DNA of 64,000 nucleotides from positions 1 to 64,000 of the forward strand of contig NZ_JACDUS010000001.1 of the NCBI RefSeq assembly GCF_013761005.1, read 5' to 3'. The position numbers and the translations under genes are program-made. Every line of letters starts with the position of its first letter. Within the stretch, counting starts at the first letter, position 1. Shown here in pieces: positions 44,222 through 52,800 of the stretch. The DNA is from Desulfosalsimonas propionicica (GTDB lineage Bacteria; Desulfobacterota; Desulfobacteria; Desulfobacterales; Desulfosalsimonadaceae). The notes under the pieces are model-generated. The model was not told where the DNA came from. It was given only the letters and a program-made list of their open reading frames with translations, and ran no database searches.

Positions 44222-44626
44222 ATGTTCGGTATCGGCATGCCCGAACTGATCGTGATTTTAGCCGTGGCGCTGATTGTATTCGGCCCCAAAAAACTGCCGG
44301 ATCTTGCCCGGTCCCTGGGAAAAGCGATCAATGAATTCAAAAACGCAACACAGGATTTGAAGGATTCGGTGGACAGCGAATTCAAAGATGTTAAAAAACC
44401 TTTCGAGGATGCGACCAAAGACGTCAGCCAAATAGAGAATCGACCCAGGCCTTCGGCAAATAACAGTTTTTCGCATGATTCTGAAAAAAAGGAACCTGTA
44501 ACCGCAGACCCAAACAGCAAACCGTCTGACAGGGCACCGCAAGACGCAGATACCGGCGCATCTTCGTCCTCTTTTGACCCGGATGCCCAAACCCAGAGCC
44601 CAAAAAACGAACACGGCCATGGATGA
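44222..44626 (+). CDS. tatB: Twin-arginine translocase subunit TatB (TatA/B family)
   Basis: Protein of 134 residues. Membrane helix at the N-terminus (MPELIVILAVALIVFGPKKLP), then an amphipathic helix (DLARSLGKAINEFKNA) and a long charged, low-complexity tail. Length and tail favour TatB, although TatA and TatB cannot be cleanly told apart by eye. It recruits folded Tat substrates together with TatC. AAGGAG is well placed. It overlaps tatC by 8 bp. Confidence 0.88.
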   Translation: MFGIGMPELIVILAVALIVFGPKKLPDLARSLGKAINEFKNATQDLKDSVDSEFKDVKKPFEDATKDVSQIENRPRPSANNSFSHDSEKKEPVTADPNSKPSDRAPQDADTGASSSSFDPDAQTQSPKNEHGHG

Positions 44627-45401
44627 AGAAGAAAAACTGCCCTTAACCGAGCATCTCGAGGAATTGCGAGACCGGCTGATCCGGTGTTTTATCGCCATAT
44701 TCGCCGGTTTTGTCATCGCCTACGTTTTCAAGGAAAGGCTGTTTCAGATTTTGACCCGACCCTTGATCCGTGTCATGGAGCAGGGCGACACCCTGATTTT
44801 CACCGGGATTCCGGAAGCTTTTTTTACTTACCTGAAAGTGTCGCTGCTGGCAGGCCTGATGCTGGCCGCCCCTGTTGTAATCTATCAGTTCTGGATGTTT
44901 TTGGCCCCGGGCCTGTATAAAGAAGAGCGGCGGCTGATGATACCCATCGTGTTTGTCTCTGCCTTTTTTTTCATCGGCGGCGCCCTGTTTGGATATTTTC
45001 TGGTATTTCCCTTTGGGTTTAAATTCCTGCTCGGCTTTGCCTCTGAAACCATCCGGCCCCTGCCGTCCATGCGGGAATATTTGAGCTTTTCCGCAAAACT
45101 TTTGCTGGCCTTTGGGTTTGTTTTTGAACTGCCCATTGTCATCACGTTTATGGCCCGGCTGGGCCTGGTAAACGTGCCCTTTCTGAAAAAAAACCGGAAA
45201 TACGCCCTGCTCATCTTTTTTGCCGGATCCGCCCTTCTGACACCTCCGGATGTTGTCACCCAGATTATGCTTGCCGCCCCCATGATGGTGCTTTATGAAA
45301 TCAGCATTATGGGCGCCCGGGTTTTCGGCCGATCCCGCCAGGCAGAAGACCCGGAAGAGCAGAAGGATAAACACAAAACCGGCGGCAATAAAGATGCCTG
45401 A
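44619..45401 (+). CDS. tatC: Sec-independent protein translocase TatC
   Basis: Membrane protein of 260 residues with six helices. N-terminal LTEHLEELRDRLIRC is the conserved twin-arginine signal-binding region, followed by FTGIPEAFFTYLKVSLLAGLML, YQFWMFLAPGLYKEERR and LTPPDVVTQIMLAAPMMVLYE. It exports folded cofactor-containing proteins, for example periplasmic molybdo- or tungsto-enzymes, which fits the adjacent Moco genes. Confidence 0.95.
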   Translation: MDEEEKLPLTEHLEELRDRLIRCFIAIFAGFVIAYVFKERLFQILTRPLIRVMEQGDTLIFTGIPEAFFTYLKVSLLAGLMLAAPVVIYQFWMFLAPGLYKEERRLMIPIVFVSAFFFIGGALFGYFLVFPFGFKFLLGFASETIRPLPSMREYLSFSAKLLLAFGFVFELPIVITFMARLGLVNVPFLKKNRKYALLIFFAGSALLTPPDVVTQIMLAAPMMVLYEISIMGARVFGRSRQAEDPEEQKDKHKTGGNKDA

Positions 45402-45430
45402 TCCCGGGTTTCAGGCTTCATCAAATATAA

Positions 45431-45459
45431 TTGACAGGCTTGCCAAATGCTGCTATAAA
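45431..45459 (+). promoter_or_regulatory. Sigma-70 promoter of the cytochrome c3 gene
   Basis: Consensus TTGACA at 45431-45436, 17-base spacer, TATAAA at 45454-45459. It lies about 97 bp before the cytochrome start, so the gene has its own strong promoter independent of tatC. Confidence 0.75.
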
Positions 45460-45555
45460 AAGACACCTGAAGAAAGAAAATTTAGCGGATTGTTATAGGT
45501 GAACGATTCCACACAAATATGCTTTTAACCAGTTTGGCGCAAGGAGGAGGACAGA

Positions 45556-46008
45556 ATGAAAAAACGATTTGCGATCCTGACAGCAGCTGCATGCATGGTC
45601 GCGGTATTTCTGGCGGCTGGCCTTTATGCCGGCACCGGAGACAGCTGCCCGGATGTAATCACGATGGAAAATCAAGAAGCGTTTGACGAGCACCGCATGC
45701 CCATTGTCGAATTTGACCACGGCGCGCATCTCAAGGCCGATCCGGATGGATACGGTATCGGCTGCGGCGAATGCCACCATGATGAAAACGGCGAACCCCT
45801 GGCGGATCTGCAGGCCGGCGACGAGGTCCAGGGCTGCTTTGAATGCCACGATGGTACCGGTGCCGGCACCCCCAAGGATTTCATGGGCCCGCCGCCTGAT
45901 GCAGAGGCCTTGAATTCCTACTATACCGCAATGCATGTCAACTGTGTGGGCTGCCACAAAGAGCAGGGCGGCCCCAAGGCATGCAACGAATGCCACGCAA
46001 GGGAATAG
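45556..46008 (+). CDS. Tetraheme class III-type cytochrome c (cytochrome c3)
   Basis: Protein of 150 residues with a Sec signal (ILTAAACMVAVFLAAGLYAG). There are four CxxCH heme sites, CGECHH, CFECHD, CVGCHK and CNECHA, plus additional histidines (FDHGAHLK, TAMHVNC) for bis-His ligation. The tetraheme pattern matches type I c3/TpIc3 that shuttle electrons from periplasmic hydrogenases and formate dehydrogenases to membrane complexes. All four sites are CxxCH, with no CxxxxCH. GGAGGAGG precedes the ATG. A strong promoter and terminator frame it. Confidence 0.92.
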   Translation: MKKRFAILTAAACMVAVFLAAGLYAGTGDSCPDVITMENQEAFDEHRMPIVEFDHGAHLKADPDGYGIGCGECHHDENGEPLADLQAGDEVQGCFECHDGTGAGTPKDFMGPPPDAEALNSYYTAMHVNCVGCHKEQGGPKACNECHARE

Positions 46009-46054
46009 CAAAAGCAAGCGGTATAAAAGCGGTTTTTTGAAACAAGCCAGTAAA

Positions 46055-46100
46055 AAAAAAGCCTCGTAAAGCAAAGAATGTTGCTTTACGGGGCTTTTTG
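46055..46100. terminator. Bidirectional terminator between cytochrome c3 and dsrN
   Basis: AAAGCCTCGTAAAGCAA pairs with TTGCTTTACGGGGCTTT around AGAATG, with T5 on the plus side and A9 on the other, giving U tracts on both strands. It ends both the cytochrome transcript and the convergent dsr operon. Confidence 0.85.
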
Positions 46101-46105
46101 CTTCC

Positions 46106-47569
46106 TTATTTTTGCGCCTGATGCTGATAGTTTCTGGCAGCCTTTATAAAAGCAGGCGCCCAGCCCGGCATGCCCAGACAGTGAATATGGGTGTAGGTGG
46201 CAAGCACGTTTTTATAACATAACCCGTCTCTTTTGTTGACAATCCCCCGGCCTTTTTCCATGCAAAACACCATGTCCGATTCCCTGCCCGTAAATTCCAA
46301 AACCCGGGAGTAATGAAATTCATGACCCCGGATTCGCGTGCCTTCGGGAAAATACAAATTCGGTCCGTCCACATCCGCAATGGTGTAACCGTGTCCCTGG
46401 GGTCGCCCGGAGGAAAACCCGAAAACAAGGGGAAAAACACCAGTCATGGGATAGGTTTCGCCCTCCAGAACAAGAGATTGTCCAAGATACATAAGTCCGC
46501 CGCATTCGGCATAGATGGGCAGTCCACAATCCGCCGCAGCCTTGACCGCATTGCGGAAAGCAATGTTTTGAGCCAGCTGAAAGGCATGGGTTTCCGGAAA
46601 TCCCCCGCCAATATAAAGACCATGGACATCGTGCAGACCCGAATCCGAAAGCGGACTTAAATTAACGATTTCCGCCCCCAAGGCATCAAGGGCCGCCAGG
46701 TTTTCCGGATAATAAAACTGGAAAGCCGAATCACGGATCACACCGATGCGCACATGATTCTTATCACACAACGCATCTGTTTCCCCTTGGTCCCCTGCGG
46801 AAAGGGAAATGGGGGCGCGGGCCTGCTGCCTGGCATTGCTGCCGCTTTCGGATGCAAAAGGGTTTTCCGCAGCCTTGCGGGCGGTCTCAACAACACGATC
46901 CAGATCCACATTGGATGAAACTGCATTTGCCACCGCCTCCACCGCCCCTGCTGCAAGGGCGTGCTCCGGGGTGGGTATCAGCCCCATGTGCCTTTCGGGA
47001 AAATCCTGGCCGGGGAGCTTGGGAATAGCCCCAAATACGGGAACATTGCAGCGAGATTCAATACTGCTGCGTAAAATCCGTTCATGACGGGCCCCTGCCA
47101 CGCGGTTTAAAATCACGCCACAGATATTGACCATGGGATCAAAATGGAGGCAGCCCAGGATAATAGCGGCCATGGTGCGGGTGGTCTTGGTGCAGTCAAC
47201 ACACAGAATCACAGGTGTATTCAAAAGCTTGGCCAAAGAAGCCGTAGAGGTGGTCCCCTGGGCATCCAGGCCGTCGTAAAGACCCCGATTGCCTTCGATT
47301 ACGGAAAGATCGGCATCAGCGGAATGCCTGGAAAAGGATGCTTTGACACAGACATCAGAAAAAAGGAAGGGATCCAGGTTGTGGCAGGTCCGGCCGGCGG
47401 CCAGAGCCAGCCAGCCTGCATCAATATAATCCGGGCCCTTTTTAAAGGGGGCAACAATGTAGCCCTGCCGGGCAAGGGCCGAAATCAAACCGATTGAAAC
47501 AACGGTCTTGCCTGAGCCGCCCCGAAGGGCGGCAATCAGAACCCGGGAAATCTTTTGTGCCGGCTCCAT
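46106..47569 (-). CDS. dsrN: DsrN: cobyrinate a,c-diamide synthase-like siroheme amidase
   Basis: CbiA/CobB-type glutamine amidotransferase of 487 residues. ATP-binding P-loop LIAALRGGSGKTVVS, DYIDAGWLALAAGR, VIEGNRGLYDG, and a C-terminal GATase with catalytic Cys in IYAECGGLMYLG. Its place directly after dsrABD identifies it as DsrN, thought to amidate siroheme to the siro-amide form used by dissimilatory sulfite reductase, rather than a cobalamin enzyme. ATG 47569 is preferred over TTG 47572. Confidence 0.9.
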   Translation of the reverse strand: MEPAQKISRVLIAALRGGSGKTVVSIGLISALARQGYIVAPFKKGPDYIDAGWLALAAGRTCHNLDPFLFSDVCVKASFSRHSADADLSVIEGNRGLYDGLDAQGTTSTASLAKLLNTPVILCVDCTKTTRTMAAIILGCLHFDPMVNICGVILNRVAGARHERILRSSIESRCNVPVFGAIPKLPGQDFPERHMGLIPTPEHALAAGAVEAVANAVSSNVDLDRVVETARKAAENPFASESGSNARQQARAPISLSAGDQGETDALCDKNHVRIGVIRDSAFQFYYPENLAALDALGAEIVNLSPLSDSGLHDVHGLYIGGGFPETHAFQLAQNIAFRNAVKAAADCGLPIYAECGGLMYLGQSLVLEGETYPMTGVFPLVFGFSSGRPQGHGYTIADVDGPNLYFPEGTRIRGHEFHYSRVLEFTGRESDMVFCMEKGRGIVNKRDGLCYKNVLATYTHIHCLGMPGWAPAFIKAARNYQHQAQK

Positions 47570-47669
47570 CAAATGCTATCCAGCCCACCGGCAGGAACCA
47601 TCAGGCTTGCTCAAAAAATCATAGCGAATTTCAAGTGCGGCCTGCCCAATGCCGCGTATTGCCATGGAT

Positions 47670-47915
47670 TTACTCTTCATGCTCAGCGGCGGACTGCTTG
47701 CCCGCGCCTTTGAGACCATACATGGAAGTGCTGCCGCTTGACCAGAACACCAAAATGCCTTCTTCCACCATCTGGGTGACAATCTTTTTGGCTTCACGGG
47801 GCTTGGCGTCCATCATCTTGGCCAGGTCGCTGAAATAAAACTTGGACTTGGATTTGGATTTTTTCTCGATGCCATCAAGGACCTTTTGCTTGCATTCTTC
47901 GTAGTCCAGTGCCAT
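47670..47915 (-). CDS. dsrD: Dissimilatory sulfite reductase D (DsrD)
   Basis: Protein of 81 residues: LDYEECKQKVLDGIEKKSKSKS, then FYFSDLAKMMDAKPREAKKIV and a winged-helix-like end with EEGILVFWSSGSTSMYGLKG. It is highly conserved in sulfate reducers. Recent work describes DsrD as an activator of DsrAB rather than a DNA-binding protein. GAGGAAAC precedes the ATG. It lies between dsrB and dsrN, with a strong hairpin in the dsrB-dsrD gap. Confidence 0.96.
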   Translation of the reverse strand: MALDYEECKQKVLDGIEKKSKSKSKFYFSDLAKMMDAKPREAKKIVTQMVEEGILVFWSSGSTSMYGLKGAGKQSAAEHEE

Positions 47916-47950
47916 TGGTCTGTTTCCTCATTGGTTGAATGAAATGCCGG

Positions 47951-47986
47951 GTTGCTGCGCATCCGCATTGGCTGATGCGCAGCAAC
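47951..47986 (-). promoter_or_regulatory. Intercistronic hairpin between dsrB and dsrD
   Basis: A perfect 13-bp stem GTTGCTGCGCATC / GATGCGCAGCAAC with a 10-base loop. On the transcribed strand no U tract follows, so it is not a standard terminator. It may protect the 3' end of the dsrAB message or mark a processing site. Confidence 0.6.
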
Positions 47987-48035
47987 ACCTTTGTAGCCTC
48001 ACCGCCTTTTCCAGCAGCTGGGTATCCTGTTTTTA

Positions 48036-49181
48036 TTAAAACTTAAACTGCGAAGTCTGGCGCCAGGTGTAGTAAGCCGGATCACGGAAGTCATCAATGA
48101 GATGATGGGTGAATTCCAGCCCGGTTTTCTCAAAAAACCGTTCCCAGCCGATCCGCTCGGCCCACTCGCCCAGGCGCTCGTATTTGTTGGCGTCTGCTGC
48201 GTAGGTTTCAACGATCTTTTTGATGGTTTCCGCGGTTTTAGGCCAGCGGGGCGGTTCATTGGGAATAAACGCCACAGCCACCTTGGAGAACTTGGGCGCG
48301 GAAATCCGGTTGGACACCTTGCCGCCGACCATCAGCACGATGCCGTCGCCTTCCTTGTCGGCCAGGGGCAGACAAGGGCACATGGTGTAACAGTTGCCGC
48401 AGAACATGCAGCGGCTCTGGTTGACCTCGACACTGTTGACAGTCTTTCCGCCGACTTCCACCTTCTTTGGCTTAATGGCGGCAGTGGGGCACGAGGCGAT
48501 TGCCAGAGGAATTTCACACATTTTGTCCAGATATTCATGGTCAACCATGGGCGGCTTGCGGTGATAGCCCAGGATGGCGATATCCGAGCAATGGACCGCG
48601 CCGCACATGTTCAGGCAGCAGGCCAGAGAAATCCGAAGATGGGCGGGCAGCCGCATGTTCTGGAAGTCCTCGAAGACCTCGTCCATGACCGACTTGACCG
48701 GACCCGATGCATCTGTTGCCGGTGTGTGGCAGTGAATCCAGCCCTGGGTGTGGATAATGTTGGTAATACCTGCGCCTGTGCCGCCTACGGGAAACTTGTA
48801 GGAACCGCCGGCAAACTTTCTGCCCTGCAGGTCATCGATCAACGGCTGGACCTTGTCCTTGCTGTCAACCATGAACTCAACGTTGTTACGGGTGGTCCAG
48901 CGCACATAACCGCCGCAGTGCTTGTCGGCAATTTCGCAGATTTCCCGGACAAGAGAAATACTCATAAGGCGGGCACCGCCCACGCGAACCGTGTATACCT
49001 CGTCGCCGGTTTCGGAAACATGCACAAGCACACCGGGCTGCAAAACTTCATGGTACAGCCACTTGCCCTTGTTGTTTTTGATGACCGGCGGATAAAACTC
49101 CTCGTAATTTCGCGGACCGATATCGGTAATCCGATCCTTCATCGGATTTTCGGGATCGTATCCTGAAGATATAAAAGCCAT
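48036..49181 (-). CDS. dsrB: Dissimilatory sulfite reductase subunit beta
   Basis: Protein of 381 residues. Starts [20 protein letters not shown], the usual DsrB N-terminus. [21 protein letters not shown], the siroheme/[4Fe-4S] region [20 protein letters not shown] with [13 protein letters not shown], and the ferredoxin insert [14 protein letters not shown] are all intact. It carries the catalytically active siroheme site and reduces sulfite, passing product to DsrC. GGGGG lies 6-7 bases before ATG 49181, so the TTG at 49187 is not needed. Confidence 0.98.
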   Translation of the reverse strand: MAFISSGYDPENPMKDRITDIGPRNYEEFYPPVIKNNKGKWLYHEVLQPGVLVHVSETGDEVYTVRVGGARLMSISLVREICEIADKHCGGYVRWTTRNNVEFMVDSKDKVQPLIDDLQGRKFAGGSYKFPVGGTGAGITNIIHTQGWIHCHTPATDASGPVKSVMDEVFEDFQNMRLPAHLRISLACCLNMCGAVHCSDIAILGYHRKPPMVDHEYLDKMCEIPLAIASCPTAAIKPKKVEVGGKTVNSVEVNQSRCMFCGNCYTMCPCLPLADKEGDGIVLMVGGKVSNRISAPKFSKVAVAFIPNEPPRWPKTAETIKKIVETYAADANKYERLGEWAERIGWERFFEKTGLEFTHHLIDDFRDPAYYTWRQTSQFKF

Positions 49182-49196
49182 GCTCAACCCCCTTTG

Positions 49197-50516
49197 TTAT
49201 CGCAGGTGATGTTTGCGGAATTCATTGATGTCGCGTTCCCAGCCGCCCTCGACTTCTTCTTCCTTCCAGAAGATGTACGGATTGTGCCGCGGTTCCTGTA
49301 CATGCTGCGGAACCGGGTCAATGCCCGTGACTTCAAGCAATTTCTGGAAGCCCTGGCGCTTCATGAGCTCGCCGAGGCGCTCGCGATTCTTGCCCTCTTC
49401 CATCCACCAGTCCCAGATGGCTTCGATGACATCCTTGATTTCCTGGTAGTCGTTGTCCTTGTTGACTTCCACAAAGGGCACCAGCAGGGAACCCATCTGG
49501 GCGCCGTCAAGGATTGGTGCCTTGGCGCCGACCAGGATGGAACAGCCGGTCTGCTTGCCGGGACGCAGGGCGCGGGGCATAACGTTGATGCAGTGCATGC
49601 ACCGGGTGCATTCCTTGTTGTCGATCTCCAGCTTGCCGTTTTCATACCACATGCATTTGGTCGGGCACAGGTCAATGACTTCCTTCTGGATATCGAACTT
49701 GCCCCAGTCACGGCCGGCATGAGCGCCGGCATTGGGCTTGAGCTCGCCTGCCACATAGGCCTTAACGGCTTCCTGGTCAATGCGGATATCGTCTTTCCAG
49801 GTACCGATAAAGGACATGTCCGCCCGGGCGATGGAGGCCACGCAGCAGTTGGGGCAGCCGTCGAACTTGAACTTGAACTTATAGGGGAAGGCCGGCCGAT
49901 GCAGCTCATCCTGGTATTCCTGGGTCAGGTGGTTGCACAGATCCTGGGTGTCATAGCAGGCATATTCGCAGCGGGCTGCGCCGATGCAGTCTGCCGGGGT
50001 TCTCAGGTTGGAGCCGGAACCGCCCAGGTCCTGGTTGAGATTATGGGTCAGCTCAAAAAAGATTTCCTCGAGCTGCTTGGTGGTGGTTCCCAGGAAAATG
50101 ATGTCGCCTGTGGAACCGTGCATGTTGGTGATGCCGGAACCTCTCATCTCCCACAGATCACAGAGCTGCTTGAGGTATTCAGTGGTGTAGAACTTGCCCG
50201 AGGGCTGGTTGACCCGAAGGGTGTGGAAATGCGCCACGCCCGGAAACTTTTCCGGCTGGTCGCAATAACGGCCGATAACACCGCCGCCATAGCCGAAAAC
50301 ACCCACGATTCCGCCGTGCTTCCAATGGGTTTCCCCGTCCTTGTAGGAAAGTTCAAGCACGCCCAGCAGGTCTTCGACGACATCCACAGGGATCTGATAG
50401 TTAATGTTGTTTGCATTCTTTGCCCTTGACTCAGCTTCCTGCTTCATGTCCGATACAAAACTCGGCCATGGTCCGCTCTCCAGCTGATCGAGCAAGGGGG
50501 TTTCATGTTTTGCCAT
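49197..50516 (-). CDS. dsrA: Dissimilatory sulfite reductase subunit alpha
   Basis: Protein of 439 residues starting MAKHETPLLDQLESGPWPSFV, typical for DsrA. MHGSTGDIIFLGTTT, cluster cysteines CIGAARCEYACYD and DGCPNCCVASIARADMSF, and a ferredoxin domain (CPTKCMWYENGKLE, KECTRCMHCINVMP). GGGAGG sits 7 bases before ATG 50516 and would be too close to the ATG at 50522. It is the first gene of dsrABDN, preceded by a good sigma-70-like promoter. Confidence 0.98.
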   Translation of the reverse strand: MAKHETPLLDQLESGPWPSFVSDMKQEAESRAKNANNINYQIPVDVVEDLLGVLELSYKDGETHWKHGGIVGVFGYGGGVIGRYCDQPEKFPGVAHFHTLRVNQPSGKFYTTEYLKQLCDLWEMRGSGITNMHGSTGDIIFLGTTTKQLEEIFFELTHNLNQDLGGSGSNLRTPADCIGAARCEYACYDTQDLCNHLTQEYQDELHRPAFPYKFKFKFDGCPNCCVASIARADMSFIGTWKDDIRIDQEAVKAYVAGELKPNAGAHAGRDWGKFDIQKEVIDLCPTKCMWYENGKLEIDNKECTRCMHCINVMPRALRPGKQTGCSILVGAKAPILDGAQMGSLLVPFVEVNKDNDYQEIKDVIEAIWDWWMEEGKNRERLGELMKRQGFQKLLEVTGIDPVPQHVQEPRHNPYIFWKEEEVEGGWERDINEFRKHHLR

Positions 50517-50631
50517 TGTCATACCTCCCTTTCATTAAAATTAAGCCACGTGTCTATCCAGATATAAGACCCTTTTACTGCTTTCTTACATCATCCGTCC
50601 GTATCAACAACTATGGAATACAAAAGGTTCT

Positions 50632-50661
50632 TTTATAAAATGATTCAGCCCGCATTGTCAA
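50632..50661 (-). promoter_or_regulatory. Sigma-70-type promoter of the dsr operon
   Basis: On the minus strand TTGACA (50661-50656) is followed after 18 bases by TATAAA (50637-50632); TTATAA at 17 bases also fits. The leader before dsrA would be about 105 bases. Confidence 0.7.
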
Positions 50662-50690
50662 TAAAAAAGGGCGCTGCTTTGGATTTGTCT

Positions 50691-51317
50691 CTACACGGCG
50701 CGTGCGGTTTCAATCTCCCGGACAATCTCCGGAGCGACCTCATAACCAAGCTGTTGCGCCCGGTGGCAATGATGGGCGGCTTTTTCCGTATCTCCTTTTT
50801 CCAGATACGCAATGGCCAGGTTGTTGTGGGCCACGGCAAACGTTTCATCAATTTCTATGGCTTTTTGCCCTGCGGCAATGCTTTTGTCCACCTGGCCGTC
50901 AAAAAGATAGGCATTGGCCAGGGTGGCATAGGCCTGGATAAAATTGGAATTATACTTGATGGCCTTTTCCAGTGCGGAAATGGCCTCGTCAATTTTGCCC
51001 TTCTGCATCTGCACAAAACCGATATTGCCCCACCCTTCGGCAAACGCGGCCCGGACTTTCACACTTTGTTGATTGTAGGCCAGACATCCGTCAATATCAC
51101 CGCGCTGCAGGCAAATACCGCCCAACTGCACGTAGGCTTCGGCAAAATTGGGACTGCACCGGATGGCCTCCTTGAATTCTTCTTCGGCCTCGTCGAATTT
51201 GCGCAGCCCCAGCAGGGCAGTGGCCAGATTGTAGTGGCTGTTGCTGCATTCCGGATTCGACATGATGGCAAAACGCTGTTCCTCGATATATTGATCCACT
51301 GTTTTTTCGGTCGTCAT
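50691..51317 (-). CDS. Tetratricopeptide-repeat protein
   Basis: Protein of 208 residues made of about five TPR units from residue 25 on (SHYNLATALLGLRKFDEAEEEF; AYVQLGGICLQRGD; WGNIGFVQMQKGKIDEAISALE; AYATLANAYLFDGQVDKSI; AHNNLAIAYLEKGDTEKAAHH). No signal peptide. TPRs mediate protein-protein contacts. It is co-oriented with dsrA and ends 175 bp before it, but dsrA has its own promoter, so a role connected to Dsr is only a positional guess. Confidence 0.85.
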   Translation of the reverse strand: MTTEKTVDQYIEEQRFAIMSNPECSNSHYNLATALLGLRKFDEAEEEFKEAIRCSPNFAEAYVQLGGICLQRGDIDGCLAYNQQSVKVRAAFAEGWGNIGFVQMQKGKIDEAISALEKAIKYNSNFIQAYATLANAYLFDGQVDKSIAAGQKAIEIDETFAVAHNNLAIAYLEKGDTEKAAHHCHRAQQLGYEVAPEIVREIETARAV

Positions 51318-51674
51318 AAAACTCCCCTCTGAATTTGTATTTGAACGCTTCTGATTCTGACAACTCAGTGCGTTACATGCTTTCTTACAGCTGGAACCCT
51401 AGATAAACGTTGTCTGTTGAAACTTAAAGAAAGCCGGCACAGATTGTCAAGAAAAATCCCCGGCCCTTTGCTTTGGCCTCCAATACCGATTTTTTATTTG
51501 ACAGGGGATTGCCAAATTCATAATAATAAAAATCATGTTAAACAATAACTACCTATAAATTATAAATATCACATCGTCCGGTGAACGCAGCGGCAATCCG
51601 GCGCACCACAAAGCCCGCCCTCGGATTTGCCCGGCAATGGGAATCGGTTCAGATGTGCCACAAGAGGAGGATTT
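51318..51674. other. Divergent promoter region between TPR gene and dapA
   Basis: No gene is seen in these 357 bp. The dapA promoter is described separately. For the TPR gene a weak minus-strand candidate is TTGACA (51450-51445) with TTAAGT (51427-51422) at 17 bases. The segment 51480-51570 is strongly AT-rich. Confidence 0.5.
51498..51526 (+). promoter_or_regulatory. Sigma-70-type promoter upstream of dapA
   Basis: TTGACA at 51498-51503, 17-base spacer, TAATAA at 51521-51526. It lies about 150 bp before the dapA start. Confidence 0.65.
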
Positions 51675-52709
51675 ATGCAGCCTGGATGTTATACCGCCCT
51701 GATCACGCCGTTTAAAAACAATGAAATTGATGAGGCGGGGCTGGAAAAACTGGTTTCCTTTCAACTGGCAAACGGCATTACCGGACTTCTGGCAGTGGGC
51801 ACCACCGGTGAGAGCCCTACCCTGAACTGGAATGAACACATCAGCGTAATTGAACGCATTGCCGCCAAAACCCGGGACCGCTGTATCTGCATTGCCGGAA
51901 CCGGCAGCAACAACACCGCCGAAACCCTGGAAGCCACGAAGCACGCAGTAAAATCCGGGTGCGAGGCCGTACTCCTTGTGGACCCTTATTACAACGGTCC
52001 CAGCTCGCTGGAAATCCGGCGGGAATACGTCGCGCCGGTGGCCGCGGCCTACCCGGACACCACCATAATCCCCTACATCATACCGGGCCGTACCGGCGCC
52101 CAGATGTTTGCAGAAGACCTTGCCATCCTTTATAAGGAGCATCCCAATGTCAGCTGCGTCAAGGAGGCCACCGGCAGCCTGGAGAACATGCGCCGGACCC
52201 GGCAGTGCTGCGGGGACACCTATCTGATTCTCTCCGGCGATGACGGCATCACCCATGACATGATGGCAGATAAAACCATCGCCGGCGACGGGGCGATCTC
52301 GGTGATGTCCAATATTGCCCCGGGCCCGGTAACGGAAATGATCAGCTCCCTTCTCGCCGGGGACACTGAAGCGGCGAAAATCCAGTTTGATGCCTTAAAA
52401 CCCCTGTTTGACCTGGTTTCGGTGAAAACCACGGAAAAAACGCCCCACGGCGAGGTGGTCTGCCGGTCACGCAATCCGGTCCCGGTCAAGACCCTGATGC
52501 AAATCCTGGGGATGCCCGCAGGTCCCTGCCGCCGGCCCCTGGGAAAAATGACCCGGGCCGGGATGGACAGGGTGCTGGCAGCAGCTCGCCGGGTACACAC
52601 GGAAAATCCCCATATCCTCCGGCCTGCGGCCGAGTTTTTCGGGGTGGACATCGACCAGCGGCTAAATGATCCGGGCATTCTGGCGGAATTGACCTACGAG
52701 ACCTATTAA
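51675..52709 (+). CDS. dapA: 4-hydroxy-tetrahydrodipicolinate synthase (DapA family)
   Basis: Protein of 344 residues, longer than the usual 290-300 because of extra sequence in the C-terminal third. LITPFKNNEIDEAGLEKLV, VGTTGESPTL, VDPYYNGPSS, the tyrosine in IIPYIIPGRTG and the Schiff-base lysine in SCVKEATGS are all present. It condenses pyruvate and aspartate semialdehyde in lysine and cell-wall synthesis. GAGGAGG precedes the ATG. Another aldolase of the DHDPS superfamily is possible given the extension. Confidence 0.85.
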   Translation: MQPGCYTALITPFKNNEIDEAGLEKLVSFQLANGITGLLAVGTTGESPTLNWNEHISVIERIAAKTRDRCICIAGTGSNNTAETLEATKHAVKSGCEAVLLVDPYYNGPSSLEIRREYVAPVAAAYPDTTIIPYIIPGRTGAQMFAEDLAILYKEHPNVSCVKEATGSLENMRRTRQCCGDTYLILSGDDGITHDMMADKTIAGDGAISVMSNIAPGPVTEMISSLLAGDTEAAKIQFDALKPLFDLVSVKTTEKTPHGEVVCRSRNPVPVKTLMQILGMPAGPCRRPLGKMTRAGMDRVLAAARRVHTENPHILRPAAEFFGVDIDQRLNDPGILAELTYETY

Positions 52710-52735
52710 ATTTGATGTACATCCCTTTTTTCTCC

Positions 52736-52761
52736 AGGGGCGGACCCATGGATCCGCCCCT
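52736..52761. other. Perfect hairpin after dapA
   Basis: AGGGGCGGA pairs with TCCGCCCCT across an 8-base loop containing CCATGG, 27 bases after the dapA stop. Neither strand has a U tract on its 3' side, so termination is uncertain. Confidence 0.4.
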
Positions 52762-52800
52762 GCATGTCCGGGGTTTGGGGTTTCAAACTGATTGTCTGAT

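Noticed and set aside
46106-47569. CbiA-type enzyme considered as a cobalamin biosynthesis gene
   Set aside because: It is in the dsr operon after dsrD, with no other cobalamin genes nearby, which points to DsrN.
48102-49166. 354-codon plus-strand frame opposite dsrB
   Set aside because: Antisense shadow of dsrB with no independent signals.
49194-50429. 411-codon plus-strand frame opposite dsrA
   Set aside because: Antisense shadow of a highly conserved gene, with composition dictated by dsrA codons.
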